A stretch of 64,000 bases of DNA from Clostridia bacterium (GTDB lineage: Bacteria > Bacillota > Clostridia > Peptostreptococcales > Anaerovoracaceae), in assembly GCA_030537495.1 (NCBI GenBank), contig JAUNMH010000002.1, forward strand, positions 104,852 through 168,851, given 5' to 3'. The position numbers and the translations under genes are program-made. This document shows positions 34,016 to 43,439 of this stretch, piece by piece (the first letter of the stretch is position 1; every line of letters begins with the position of its first letter). Under the pieces are notes generated by a model. The model saw only the letters and a list, made by a program, of their open reading frames with translations. It searched no databases and was not told the DNA's origin.

Positions 34016-36357
34016 AACGTTTCGAATCCCTCTCCGATACCATGCTTAACTCTGTCCTTTTCCTCAGCGCTCTTAGCGTCGTTCCAGTTGTCCATAGTTC
34101 CTACAAGGTATCCTGTAATTCTTCTGATTCTGTCAAACTTAGGCTGACCATCATCTTCCCGTCTTCCGCAACGAGGGCATTCGTTGTCGATAAGGCCTGT
34201 GTATCCGCATACAGGGTCTCTGTCTACAGGGTGGTTAATTGAACCATAACCGATGCCATTTTCCTTCATGCATCTAACAACTTTTTCGAAAGCGTCGAGA
34301 TTCTTAATTGGGTCGCCATCAAGTTCGATGTATGAAATATGTCCACCGTTAGTCAGGTTGTGATATGGCGCTTCTTTCTTAATCTTATCAAAAGCACTGA
34401 TGTTGTAGTATACAGGAACGTGGAAGCTGTTAGTGTAATAATCTCTATCAGTTACGCCTGGAATTACACCGTACTTTTCTCTGTCGATTCGAACAAATCT
34501 TCCAGACAGTCCCTCAGCAGGAGTAGCAATAAGTGACCAGTTAAGTCCAGTCTTTCTTGCCTCTTCATCCATACGTTTTCTCATATACGCAACGATTTCA
34601 ATTCCTAGCTTCTGAGCCTCTTCTGACTCTCCATGATGCTGGCCGATCAAAGCTTTCAGACACTCAGCTAATCCGATAAAACCGATTGTCAGAGTACCGT
34701 GCTTCAGCACTTCTTCAATAGTATCTTCTGGTGACAACTTGTCAGAATCAAGCCATACGCCCTGTCCCATAAGGAATGGGAAGTTCTTAACCTTCTTCTG
34801 ACACTGAATCTTATATCTTTCATTTAGCTGACCAATTGCAGTGTCAATTACATGATCTAGGCTATCAAAGAAGATTTCCTGGTCTCCTTTAGCCTTTATT
34901 GCAAGTCTAGGCAGGTTAATTGAAGTGAAAGATAGATTTCCTCTTCCATAAACAATTTCTCTGCTTGGATCATAAACATTACCAATTACTCTTGTTCTAC
35001 ATCCCATGTAAGCACATTCTGTTTCAGGATGACCTTCCTTGTAATACTGCTTGTTGAAAGGCGCATCTAAGAATGAGAAGTTCGGGAACAATCTCTTAGC
35101 AGAAACTCTGCATGACAGCTTAAACAGATCATAGTTAGGGTCTTCTGGATTGTAGCTGATTCCTTCCTTAACCTTGAAAATCTGAATTGGAAAAATAGGT
35201 GTTTCCCCATTTCCAAGGCCTGCTTCTGTAGCAAGAAGAATTGACTTAACTACAAGTCTTCCCTCAGGGGATGTATCAGTACCGTAGTTCAATGAACTGA
35301 ATGGAACCTGTGCACCAGCTCTTGAATGCATTGTATTCAAGTTATGTACAAGAGCTTCCATTGCCTGATAAGTCTTTCTTTCAATTCCCTGATTAGCATA
35401 CTTTGTAGCTATTTTCTGAACTTTTTTAATCTGTTCAGGAGTAATATATTTATGAAGTTCCTTAGCTTCATACTCCTTATAGTCGTTATCCCATGCCATA
35501 CATGGACAGATGCCATGCTCTTTTTCAATCTTGTCGCAGATGTTCTTTGCAATCTCCACACCATCTTCAAGATCATATAAAGTCTCAAGAGCCTTACCTA
35601 GATTTCTGCGATAAAGCTTCTTGTATGATTTTCTAACTCCTGGTGCAATACCAAAGTCAAAGTTAGGAACAGACTGACCACCGTGCTGGTCATTCTGGTT
35701 TGACTGGATTGCTATGCAGGCAAGAGCAGCGTAGCTTTCCACATCATTAGGTTCTCTAAGGTGTCCGTGACCTGTTGAAAAGCCGTTTTTCAGCAGTTTA
35801 ACAAGGTCAATCTGGCAACATGTCATAGTAAGAGTGTAGAAGTCCATATCGTGAATATGGATGTCTCCGTTCTCATGAGCCTTAGCATACTTAGGGTCAA
35901 TTACATACATCTTGTAGAATTCTTTTGCTCCTTCAGAACCATACTTAAGCATAGTTCCCATAGCAGTGTTTCCGTCGATGTTTGCATTTTCTCTCTTTAC
36001 ATCGTTATCTTTAGCCTCCTTAAAAGTAAGATCCTCATAAATACGCATAAGCTTGGTATTCATATCTCTTACTCTTGTACGCTCAGCTCTATACAAAATA
36101 TATTCCTTAGCAGTTCTCGCATGTCCATTCTCAATAAGAATCTTTTCAACTGCGTCCTGGACCTGTTCTACTGTTGGAGTTGAATTGTGGCACACTTCAA
36201 GAAGATAAAGTTCCACCTGCTTTGCCAAATAGCTGGCCATTTCACGGTCTCTACCGCCAAGCACCTTCGCTGCCTTATATATGGCATCGGTAATCTTATC
36301 AATATTAAAGTCCACTGTTCGTCCATCTCGTTTTACAATCTTCAGAATACTCTCCAT
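34012..36357 (-). CDS. nrdD: Anaerobic (class III) ribonucleoside-triphosphate reductase
   Basis: 781 residues. An N-terminal ATP-cone (KIVKRDGRTVDFNIDKIT) is the allosteric site. The body has NLNTMHSRAGAQVPFSSLN, and near the C-terminus a zinc site (PVCGYTG and CPRCGRRED) precedes the glycyl-radical loop RITGYLVGTMDNWNDAK. It makes deoxynucleotides without oxygen. ATG 36357 (GAGGGAG upstream) is preferred over an earlier in-frame start. A NrdR box and a strong promoter are upstream. Confidence 0.97.
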   Translation of the reverse strand: MESILKIVKRDGRTVDFNIDKITDAIYKAAKVLGGRDREMASYLAKQVELYLLEVCHNSTPTVEQVQDAVEKILIENGHARTAKEYILYRAERTRVRDMNTKLMRIYEDLTFKEAKDNDVKRENANIDGNTAMGTMLKYGSEGAKEFYKMYVIDPKYAKAHENGDIHIHDMDFYTLTMTCCQIDLVKLLKNGFSTGHGHLREPNDVESYAALACIAIQSNQNDQHGGQSVPNFDFGIAPGVRKSYKKLYRRNLGKALETLYDLEDGVEIAKNICDKIEKEHGICPCMAWDNDYKEYEAKELHKYITPEQIKKVQKIATKYANQGIERKTYQAMEALVHNLNTMHSRAGAQVPFSSLNYGTDTSPEGRLVVKSILLATEAGLGNGETPIFPIQIFKVKEGISYNPEDPNYDLFKLSCRVSAKRLFPNFSFLDAPFNKQYYKEGHPETECAYMGCRTRVIGNVYDPSREIVYGRGNLSFTSINLPRLAIKAKGDQEIFFDSLDHVIDTAIGQLNERYKIQCQKKVKNFPFLMGQGVWLDSDKLSPEDTIEEVLKHGTLTIGFIGLAECLKALIGQHHGESEEAQKLGIEIVAYMRKRMDEEARKTGLNWSLIATPAEGLSGRFVRIDREKYGVIPGVTDRDYYTNSFHVPVYYNISAFDKIKKEAPYHNLTNGGHISYIELDGDPIKNLDAFEKVVRCMKENGIGYGSINHPVDRDPVCGYTGLIDNECPRCGRREDDGQPKFDRIRRITGYLVGTMDNWNDAKSAEEKDRVKHGIGEGFETL

Positions 36358-36421
36358 GATTTCGCTCCCTCTTTCACATAATTTTACATATAAAGTCAAA
36401 ACTGACTATCTAATACACACA

Positions 36422-36437
36422 ACACAATATCTTGTGT
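36422..36437 (-). promoter_or_regulatory. NrdR box upstream of nrdDG
   Basis: The 16-base palindrome ACACAATATCTTGTGT closely fits the NrdR consensus (acaCwAtATaTwGtgt). NrdR is the nucleotide-sensing repressor of ribonucleotide reductases. The box lies about 23 bases downstream of the -10. NrdR boxes normally come in pairs about 31-32 bp apart; the matching position (about 36454-36469) overlaps the -10 box but is only a weak match. Confidence 0.8.
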
Positions 36438-36460
36438 TCTAATCCTCGTTTCGCTAACAA

Positions 36461-36489
36461 ATTATACAATTTATATACCCGTAGGTCAA
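36461..36489 (-). promoter_or_regulatory. Promoter of nrdDG
   Basis: TTGACC (36484-36489), 17-base spacer and perfect TATAAT (36461-36466) on the minus strand. The leader is about 95 bases and carries the NrdR box. Confidence 0.82.
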
Positions 36490-36510
36490 CCGTTTAATCA
36501 ATAAAAGATT

Positions 36511-36537
36511 AAAAAAACTGACCCTGATTAGGGTCAG
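36511..36537 (-). terminator. Terminator after the GNAT gene
   Basis: On the minus strand a perfect 8-bp stem CTGACCCT with a 4-base loop is followed by seven U. It isolates the acetyltransferase gene from nrdDG. Confidence 0.92.
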
Positions 36538-36591
36538 CATAGTCATCATTGCAAGCCATTGTAATATGTACAGGCTTTTTAATTTTTTTAT

Positions 36592-37128
36592 TTATTTGTG
36601 AATCTTGTCATAGTACTCAGCTCTGAGCATAGACTTCAGCTGAAGGTTAACATACTTGCCATCCTTCTTTCCTGCATTTCTCATTAGACCTTCATTTTTA
36701 AATCCTATGTTCTCATAAAGAGTAGCTGCAATTTTATTCTTTTCAAAGTGATCTATAGTTACTCTCTCCATATGCAAGTCTATGAAGGCATACTGCAGAA
36801 CAAGTCTAAGTGCTTCCTCACCGTATCCCTTATGTCTATTGTCAAGATCTGCAATATATATTCTCGTTACATCCAGAGAATCCTCTGCTCTGTTTATTCT
36901 GGAAAGATAAACTCTTCCAATAGGCGCTCCACCTGGCTTCAAAGTAATAGTTAACTGCTTCTTTGTAGGATCAAGATTATAGCGCACATATTCAGTAACT
37001 ATGTCTTCATAGCATCTGCCTTCATCCATAGTAAAGAACTCTGTAACCTCGGGTCTGCTTTCCCAGTCTGCAAAGTATCTGCAATCATCGAAAATAGTTT
37101 CTCTCAGAATTATATTCTTGGACTCCAT
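36592..37128 (-). CDS. GNAT-family N-acetyltransferase (RimJ/RimL-like)
   Basis: 178 residues: NIILRETIFDDCRYFADWE at the start and the acetyl-CoA-binding NRHKGYGEEALRLVLQYAF, then NKIAATLYENIGFKNEGLMR, the pattern of the RimJ/RimL-type Acetyltransf_3 group. The substrate (a protein N-terminus, small amine or antibiotic) cannot be told. ATG 37128 has AGGAG 8 bases upstream; the frame opens 24 codons earlier without a site. It is a single-gene unit divergent from the membrane pseudo-peptidase gene. Confidence 0.85.
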   Translation of the reverse strand: MESKNIILRETIFDDCRYFADWESRPEVTEFFTMDEGRCYEDIVTEYVRYNLDPTKKQLTITLKPGGAPIGRVYLSRINRAEDSLDVTRIYIADLDNRHKGYGEEALRLVLQYAFIDLHMERVTIDHFEKNKIAATLYENIGFKNEGLMRNAGKKDGKYVNLQLKSMLRAEYYDKIHK

Positions 37129-37250
37129 AATTTTTCTCCTATAAGTTAAATAGTTTAATATTGTGTGAAGTTTTCGTGAAAACCCTACAATTAAAATCAC
37201 CTTTGTGATATATTATAAATGATTTTTAAGAAGGAGTAAACACTAATTTT

Positions 37251-38735
37251 ATGAAATTAAGAATAGGCAAAAGAGGTTCTCTAGGCAGAGGCAACAAGAA
37301 AATTCGCTGGAAGCTTATTATTCTTGTTGTCTTAATTGTTGCAACTTTAGCAGGTGGAATCTTCACTTATTGGAATTACCACAAGGAGCAGTTAGCAAAA
37401 TCAGAGAAAACCCTAATAGAAACAAAGACTTTAGCATATGCTACAGATTTAGATGATTCTAAATCCACACTTACATCTACAGAGGCAGTTGTACACTACC
37501 TTACAAACTGGGCAAAGACAAAAGGTGTAAAATGCACATCTGATGATTATGGCAATGTCATAATGGATGTAAAGGCTAGCAAGGCATATAAAAAGGCTAA
37601 ACCTACCCTTCTTATCTGCAACTACGGTACAGACAACTTTGAAGGCAGTATCGCACCTATGGCTCTTTCCCTTTACCTTGTAAAGAACAACTCTGAAACA
37701 GGAAGACTTAGGGTAATATTCACAGATAATACAGGAAACAACGCCGAAGGCATTAAGTCCATAGACAAAGATTATGTTAAAGGTAATTACAATATAATAT
37801 GTGTTAATGGTAACGGTAATAACTTCTGGTCAACTAAGACTGGCTCAGGGTCAACTTATAAGTTTACGAAGAAGTATACTACAGTTAAGCCTACAGGAAA
37901 CAAAGCCATCAGAATTTACATGAGAGAACTTCCTGGAGGAATTCCTGCACTGCTTTCCTCATACTCTAACCCAATTAAGGAATTAAGCAACCAGTTAGCG
38001 TCATTTAAGACTAACGCATATATTTATGAACTGGCAGATTTCCACGGTGGAAGCAACGGTAAGACCCTTCTTGGTGAGGCTAGTACAACAATTGTAATTG
38101 ATGAAAACGATTATCAGAAATTTACAGATAAACTCGACCGCTTCGTTACTAAGTTCCTAGATAAGAAGCAGGAAAAATACCCTGACGTTGAAGTTGGTTA
38201 TGAAGAGGTTAAAGTTCCTAAGAAAGTAATTAAGTCAGCCGATGCCGACGAATTCGTCAGCGTCCTATACACACTTCTAGATGGAGTATATTACAAAGAT
38301 AATGATGACAACATCGTTTCAACAACAAACATAGGCAAGGTTTATGAAAATAACGGTGTATACACTGCCCTGGCATGTGCAAACAGCCTAGACGACGCCT
38401 CACTAGACGAAATTGATACAGCATATAAGACATTATGTGGTCTTTCAAATATTAAGTTTGAAAAGACAGGTCGTCAGAAGAGCTGGTCCGTAGATGAGGA
38501 ATCCACCCTTCCGGCAGAAATTGCAGATGCATTCCACGAATTCTCCGGCAAAGACTTAGAATTCACAGAAACTCCTGCTTCATCAATTGCATCTTATGTT
38601 AGTGGCTATAATAAAAAGGCTGATATAATCTGTGTAAACCTAAATAATGATAGACTAGGCAGATACACAGGAACAATTCTTACATTCCTAAAGAACCAGG
38701 AACATAAGACAAATTTAGCACAAGCCGCTTTATAA
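37251..38735 (+). CDS. Membrane-anchored M20 (PepD)-like protein lacking metal ligands
   Basis: 494 residues. A basic N-terminus and one helix at about 21-41 anchor it with the rest outside. Residues 70-500 align by eye with aminoacyl-histidine dipeptidase PepD: EAVVHYLTNWAKTKGVK with GNVIM, then MRELPGGIPALLSS in place of LKGLKGGHSGGE, the FHGGSNGKTLLGEAS segment, and TTNIGKVYENNGV. The zinc ligands of M20 enzymes are missing: HLDMV reads CNYGTD, the TEEAG segment reads TDNTG, and the last His is absent. It is therefore probably a binding or scaffold protein. AAGGAG lies 14 bases before ATG, rather far. Confidence 0.7.
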   Translation: MKLRIGKRGSLGRGNKKIRWKLIILVVLIVATLAGGIFTYWNYHKEQLAKSEKTLIETKTLAYATDLDDSKSTLTSTEAVVHYLTNWAKTKGVKCTSDDYGNVIMDVKASKAYKKAKPTLLICNYGTDNFEGSIAPMALSLYLVKNNSETGRLRVIFTDNTGNNAEGIKSIDKDYVKGNYNIICVNGNGNNFWSTKTGSGSTYKFTKKYTTVKPTGNKAIRIYMRELPGGIPALLSSYSNPIKELSNQLASFKTNAYIYELADFHGGSNGKTLLGEASTTIVIDENDYQKFTDKLDRFVTKFLDKKQEKYPDVEVGYEEVKVPKKVIKSADADEFVSVLYTLLDGVYYKDNDDNIVSTTNIGKVYENNGVYTALACANSLDDASLDEIDTAYKTLCGLSNIKFEKTGRQKSWSVDEESTLPAEIADAFHEFSGKDLEFTETPASSIASYVSGYNKKADIICVNLNNDRLGRYTGTILTFLKNQEHKTNLAQAAL

Positions 38736-38764
38736 AGCATCAAGCATTCATAAAGGTACTAAAA

Positions 38765-38794
38765 AACCTCAGATCATCAAATGTGTCTGAGGTT
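38765..38794. terminator. Bidirectional terminator
   Basis: A 9-bp stem (AACCTCAGA, 38765-38773 and 38786-38794) has a 12-base loop. U-runs follow on both strands (TTTCTTTTG on plus, TTTTTT on minus), so it serves both the plus-strand gene ending at 38735 and sstT ending at 38826. Confidence 0.88.
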
Positions 38795-38825
38795 TCTTTT
38801 GCTTTTATTGTCTTTTCTATATTTT

Positions 38826-40037
38826 CTATTTCTGTCTTCTCTTGCTTGCAATATCAGCAGCCGCAGTAAATAGAACGTCTGTTGATGAGTTAAGTGCAGT
38901 TTCACAAGAGTCCTGAATAACTCCGATAATAAATCCTACACCTACAACCTGCATTGCCAGGTCATTTGGAATACCAAACAGTGAACATGCAAGTGGAATC
39001 AGAAGAAGTGATCCGCCCGCAACACCTGATGCTCCGCAAGCACTTAATGCTGACAGTACGCAAAGGATAACCGCTGTTGGAATATCTACTGCAATACCAA
39101 GTGTATTTGCAGCAGCTAGAGCAAGAACTGAAATTGTAATTGCTGCACCACCCATGTTAATAGTAGCTCCTAGTGGGATTGAGATTGAGTAAGTATCCTT
39201 ATCTAAGCCTAATTCTTCACATAATCTCATGTTAACAGGAATGTTAGCTGCTGATGATCTAGTGAAGAATGCTGTGATTCCACTATCCTTCAAGCACTTT
39301 AATACAAGAGGATAAGGATTCTTTCTCGTTACGATGAAGACCATAATTGGATTTACAATTAAAGCATCAATAAGCATTACAGCAACTAGTAAAACGATAA
39401 GGCTTGCATACTTTTTAAGTGCATCGATGCCGTTAGTAGCAATTGCATCGAATACCAAACCCATAACACCAAGAGGTGCAAATCTGATAACCCATCTTAC
39501 AACCTGAGAAACTGCGTCTGCAATGTTTGAAAGCATTGTCTTAGTTCCTTCAGCTGCATGTCTTAGCGCAACACCAAGCAAAATTGCCCAAACCAGAATA
39601 CCGATGTAGTTGGCATTAAGTAGTGAGTCAACAGGGTTAGCTACCATATTGAAAACTAAGGTCTTAAGAACTTCTGTAATTCCACTAGGTGGAGCTATAT
39701 CACTTACGCTATCAGTAAATGTTAGAGTAAGTGGATAAATGAAGCTTGCCACAACAGCAATACATCCTGCTGCAAATGTTCCGATAAGATATAAAGCGAT
39801 AATTGATTTCATATTTGTCTTCTGGCCAGTCTTGTGCTGCGAAATTGCAGACATTACAAGGAAAAATACCAGAACTGGTGCAACACCTTTCAGTGCTCCT
39901 ACGAACAGACTACCAAAAATAGTAATTCCGGAAACTTTATCAGGCACTGTTAGAGCCAAAATAATTCCGATTACAAGTCCGATTGCAATCTGCATAACCA
40001 GACTTAGTCTGTTCCAAGCTTTGAATAATTCTTTCAT
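38826..40037 (-). CDS. sstT: Serine/threonine:sodium symporter SstT
   Basis: 403 residues of the DAACS (glutamate transporter fold) family. About eight membrane helices and two re-entrant hairpins are visible; the substrate/sodium region reads [20 protein letters not shown] and [11 protein letters not shown]. The sequence follows SstT more than GltP or DctA. ATG 40037 with AGGAGG is chosen over an upstream frame opening. It has a promoter in the gap before it. Confidence 0.92.
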   Translation of the reverse strand: MKELFKAWNRLSLVMQIAIGLVIGIILALTVPDKVSGITIFGSLFVGALKGVAPVLVFFLVMSAISQHKTGQKTNMKSIIALYLIGTFAAGCIAVVASFIYPLTLTFTDSVSDIAPPSGITEVLKTLVFNMVANPVDSLLNANYIGILVWAILLGVALRHAAEGTKTMLSNIADAVSQVVRWVIRFAPLGVMGLVFDAIATNGIDALKKYASLIVLLVAVMLIDALIVNPIMVFIVTRKNPYPLVLKCLKDSGITAFFTRSSAANIPVNMRLCEELGLDKDTYSISIPLGATINMGGAAITISVLALAAANTLGIAVDIPTAVILCVLSALSACGASGVAGGSLLLIPLACSLFGIPNDLAMQVVGVGFIIGVIQDSCETALNSSTDVLFTAAADIASKRRQK

Positions 40038-40072
40038 TAAATGATACCTCCTAAGTTTGTACAACGTATAAC

Positions 40073-40101
40073 AGTTTATCAATATGCAGTGGAAAAGTCA
40101 A
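40073..40101 (-). promoter_or_regulatory. Promoter of sstT
   Basis: TTGACT (40096-40101), 17-base spacer and TAAACT (40073-40078) on the minus strand, only a few bases after the metH stop codon. Confidence 0.6.
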
Positions 40102-40109
40102 TATAAAGG

Positions 40110-42521
40110 TTAGTTTCTGAACACTAGCTTAGCAACGTCGGCCGACGCTTTCGCATCTTTCACATAGTAATCAGCGCCGATTTTCTCCGCATAATCAGCG
40201 GTCAAAACAGCTCCGCCAACCATAATCTTGCACTCAGGCAACTCCTCATGAAGCAGTCTGATAGTCTCCTCCATTCCCCCAAGGGTAGTGGTCATCAAAG
40301 CCGACAACCCTACAAGTTCTGCATTGTTTTCCACAGCAGCAGCAACAACTACCTGAGGATCCACATCCTTTCCTAAGTCCAAAATATTGTAGCCATAGTT
40401 CTCAAGTATGACCTTTACAATGTTCTTTCCTATATCATGTATATCGCCCTTTACAGTGGCAATTACAATGTTTCCATCTCCGCTACCTGCCTCGCCTGCA
40501 GCCGTAACCTTATCTTTCACTACGTCAAAAGCAACCTGAGCCGTCTGTGCGCACAGCATTAACTGCGGTATGAAAATAGCTCCGGTCTCAAACTCTTTCC
40601 CCGCTTTATCGAGTATAGGAATCAAAACCCTATTAATCACATATTCCGGGGTATTATTCTCAAGTTCCTTTTCAGTTAGCTCTCTACATTTGCCATTAAG
40701 GCCATTCATAATAGCGTATTCAAGTTCACTTACCTCTTCTTTATTCTTTAAAGAGGTATTCTGAGTTTTATCGCCACCTGAGTTTCCTCCGGCAGTCTGA
40801 ACAGCAAGCTCCTCGCTATATCTTTCTATATAGCGTTTTGCACCCTTATCAATGTTATATATCAGCTTATATACGTCTACGGCTCTCACCATATCCGGTG
40901 CTCCCGGATTTAGAATTGGCAAATCAAGGCCCGAGGTAAGAGCCATCTGCAAGAAGTTATGGTTAATTAGCGCTCTGTTAGGCAGACCAAAGGAAATATT
41001 GGATACTCCAAGAACAGTTTTAAGCCCCATCATTTCTTTCACATATCTGATTGCTTTAAGGGTTCCTGCAGCGTTTTCTTGCTCAGCAGAAACTGTAAGT
41101 GTCAGGCAGTCGATATAAACGTCTTCTTTCGGAATTCCAAGTTCCAGTGCACGACTCAAAATCTTCTCTGCAATTTCTATTCTCTTTTCTACCGTTTTAG
41201 GTATTCCATCATCATCCAGGGTAAGCCCTACAACTGCAGCACCATATTTCTTTACAAGAGGAAGAACCTTCTGAAGTGACTCTTCTTCCCCGCTTACGGA
41301 GTTTACAATGGCCTTACCGCTATAGGTTCTAAGGGCCGCTTCTATTACCTCAGGCGTTCCTGAGTCTATTTGAAGAGGCGTATCTGTAATGCCTTGAAGG
41401 GATTTAATTATGTTTACCATAACTTCTTTTTCGTCAATCCCCGGCATTCCCGTATTAACATCCAAAATTTCAGCCCCATCACGAATCTGATCAGCAGCCT
41501 GGTTCAAGATATAATCCATATCACCTGCTTTCAAAGCTTCTTTAAGCTTTTTCTTGCCTGTAGGATTTAGTCTTTCACCTATGATTCTAGGTTCATCTAT
41601 GACAACAGTCTTTTCAGGTGTACATACTGCAGCTGGGATTTTAGGGTTATTAGGGCAGTATTCCATCTCTGAGAGTTTTGATCGAATTTCCCTAATAAAT
41701 TCAGGTGTGGTTCCGCAGCAACCGCCAACTAGCTTGATACCATACGGCACAAGCGCCGCCGTATCCTCTGCAAACTCGCGGGCTGTAGTTGTGTAATCTC
41801 CTGTTTCTGGGTCAGGAAGACCGGCATTTGCCTTGGAGACAATTGGAAGCTTGGTCCAGTGGCTCAGTTCCTTAATTAGTGGCAGAAATTCTGCTGGTCC
41901 AAGTGAGCAATTTACGCCAATGGCGTCGACGCCAAGTCCGCCTGCAGTAAGTGCCATGGAACTGATTTCTGTGCCCGTAAATGTTCTATGATTTGCCTCA
42001 AAAGACATGGTACAGATTACAGGAAGGTCTGAATTTTCCTTGGCTGCAAGAACTGCTGCCTTAAGCTCGTAAAGGTCCGTCATAGTCTCTATGGTAATAA
42101 GGTCGGTACCTCTGCCTGCTTCAATCTGACGCTTGAAAATCTCATAGGCCTCTTCAAATGGCAGATTTCCATTTGGTTCAAGCATACGGCCAATTGGTCC
42201 CAGGTCCAGTGAAACCAAGGCATCTGTGCCACTAACGGCTTCGCGGGCATTTTTTACTGCGGCTGACATAATTTCTTCTACTGTGTAGCCACAGCCTTTG
42301 ATTTTGTATTCATTTACCCCAAAGGTGCAAGTATTTATAATATCTGAGCCGGCATCTACATACATCCTCTGAACTTTTTGAACTATTTCAGGATGTGTAA
42401 TATTTAGGACTTCAGGGACTTTACCTATGTCGTCAAGTTCTTTCTGAAGCATAGTTCCCATTCCGCCGTCTAAGAATATGAATTCCTTATCTTCTGGGAA
42501 AAGTTTTAACAGTTTGTTCAT
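40110..42521 (-). CDS. metH: Cobalamin-dependent methionine synthase without reactivation domain
   Basis: 803 residues. The homocysteine domain (1-290) has zinc ligands in GVNCSLGP and GGCCGTTPE. The methyl-tetrahydrofolate (pterin-binding) domain is at about 315-570 (RLNPTGKKKLKEAL, LDVNTGMPG). The B12 cap (about 615-690) and B12-binding domain (about 690-803) carry the cobalt-ligand motif DIHDIGKN. The fourth, SAM-dependent reactivation domain of E. coli MetH is missing, as in many Clostridia, so another activase must reduce cob(II)alamin. metF lies 40 bases upstream and supplies its methyl donor. Confidence 0.95.
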   Translation of the reverse strand: MNKLLKLFPEDKEFIFLDGGMGTMLQKELDDIGKVPEVLNITHPEIVQKVQRMYVDAGSDIINTCTFGVNEYKIKGCGYTVEEIMSAAVKNAREAVSGTDALVSLDLGPIGRMLEPNGNLPFEEAYEIFKRQIEAGRGTDLITIETMTDLYELKAAVLAAKENSDLPVICTMSFEANHRTFTGTEISSMALTAGGLGVDAIGVNCSLGPAEFLPLIKELSHWTKLPIVSKANAGLPDPETGDYTTTAREFAEDTAALVPYGIKLVGGCCGTTPEFIREIRSKLSEMEYCPNNPKIPAAVCTPEKTVVIDEPRIIGERLNPTGKKKLKEALKAGDMDYILNQAADQIRDGAEILDVNTGMPGIDEKEVMVNIIKSLQGITDTPLQIDSGTPEVIEAALRTYSGKAIVNSVSGEEESLQKVLPLVKKYGAAVVGLTLDDDGIPKTVEKRIEIAEKILSRALELGIPKEDVYIDCLTLTVSAEQENAAGTLKAIRYVKEMMGLKTVLGVSNISFGLPNRALINHNFLQMALTSGLDLPILNPGAPDMVRAVDVYKLIYNIDKGAKRYIERYSEELAVQTAGGNSGGDKTQNTSLKNKEEVSELEYAIMNGLNGKCRELTEKELENNTPEYVINRVLIPILDKAGKEFETGAIFIPQLMLCAQTAQVAFDVVKDKVTAAGEAGSGDGNIVIATVKGDIHDIGKNIVKVILENYGYNILDLGKDVDPQVVVAAAVENNAELVGLSALMTTTLGGMEETIRLLHEELPECKIMVGGAVLTADYAEKIGADYYVKDAKASADVAKLVFRN

Positions 42522-42561
42522 TCTTTTTTCTCCTTGCTTTCTGTATATCTAAGTCGTTTTT

Positions 42562-43425
42562 TTAGAACAGGCTTCTTACACTCTGGTTAATTCTGCGGGC
42601 GATGTAAGGGTTGTTCATAGTATACAGATGTACTCCGTCAATTCCGTGAGAAACTAAGTCTACAATCTGGTTAACTGCATAGGCGATGCCTGCGTCTCTC
42701 ATAGCTTCAGGATTATTTTCGTATTTTGACATCATTCTGGTAAACTTAGCAGGCAGGCTGGCACCGCAAAGTGAAACCATTCTTTCGATCTGCTTCTTGT
42801 TTACAACTGGCATAATGCCTGCTTCAATAGGCACGTCTATGCCGGCAATTCTAGCCTTTTCTATGAAATCATAGAAAACTTCGTTATCAAAGAATAGCTG
42901 TGAAATCAGGTGTTCTGCACCTGCATCGACTTTTTTCTTCAGATTCTTTATATCATCTACCTGGTTTTCACTATCTAAATGTCCCTCAGGGTAGCATGCT
43001 CCAGATATGCCAAAGTCGTAACCTTCATTTTTAATAAAAGTGATCAAATCACTTGCGTGCTTGAAATCTTCCTTTGGTGCTACATCGGGAATGTAGTCTC
43101 CTCTCAGAGCAAGGATGTTCTCTACTCCGCTGTCACTAAGTCTCTTAAGAACTGTCCTTACTTCTTCTTCTGTTGAGTTTACACAAGTAAGATGAGCTGC
43201 TGAAAGCAGACCATACCTATTCTTTATAGCTGATGCAATTTCGCAAGTTGAATTATCCATTAAGCTTCCACTTGCTCCATAGGTTACACTGATAAAGTCA
43301 GGTCTTAAATCCTGAAGTTCTTCTAGTGTCTTATAAATCGTATCAATTGAATTATTTCTCTTTGGTGGGAATACCTCGAATGAGAATACTGTTTTTCCTT
43401 CTTTAAATATGTCTTTGATTTTCAT
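42562..43425 (-). CDS. metF: 5,10-methylenetetrahydrofolate reductase
   Basis: 287-residue TIM-barrel flavoenzyme. It begins FSFEVFPPKRNNSID with the conserved Glu/Phe; ISVTYGASGS, NILALRGDYIP and the SQLFFDNEVFYDF segment follow. It makes 5-methyl-THF for the neighbouring MetH. At this length it has no regulatory domain. It is preceded by the GH25 lysozyme gene at a distance of 14 bases, an unusual operon companion. Confidence 0.95.
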   Translation of the reverse strand: MKIKDIFKEGKTVFSFEVFPPKRNNSIDTIYKTLEELQDLRPDFISVTYGASGSLMDNSTCEIASAIKNRYGLLSAAHLTCVNSTEEEVRTVLKRLSDSGVENILALRGDYIPDVAPKEDFKHASDLITFIKNEGYDFGISGACYPEGHLDSENQVDDIKNLKKKVDAGAEHLISQLFFDNEVFYDFIEKARIAGIDVPIEAGIMPVVNKKQIERMVSLCGASLPAKFTRMMSKYENNPEAMRDAGIAYAVNQIVDLVSHGIDGVHLYTMNNPYIARRINQSVRSLF

Positions 43426-43439
43426 TTGACTTCATCTCC

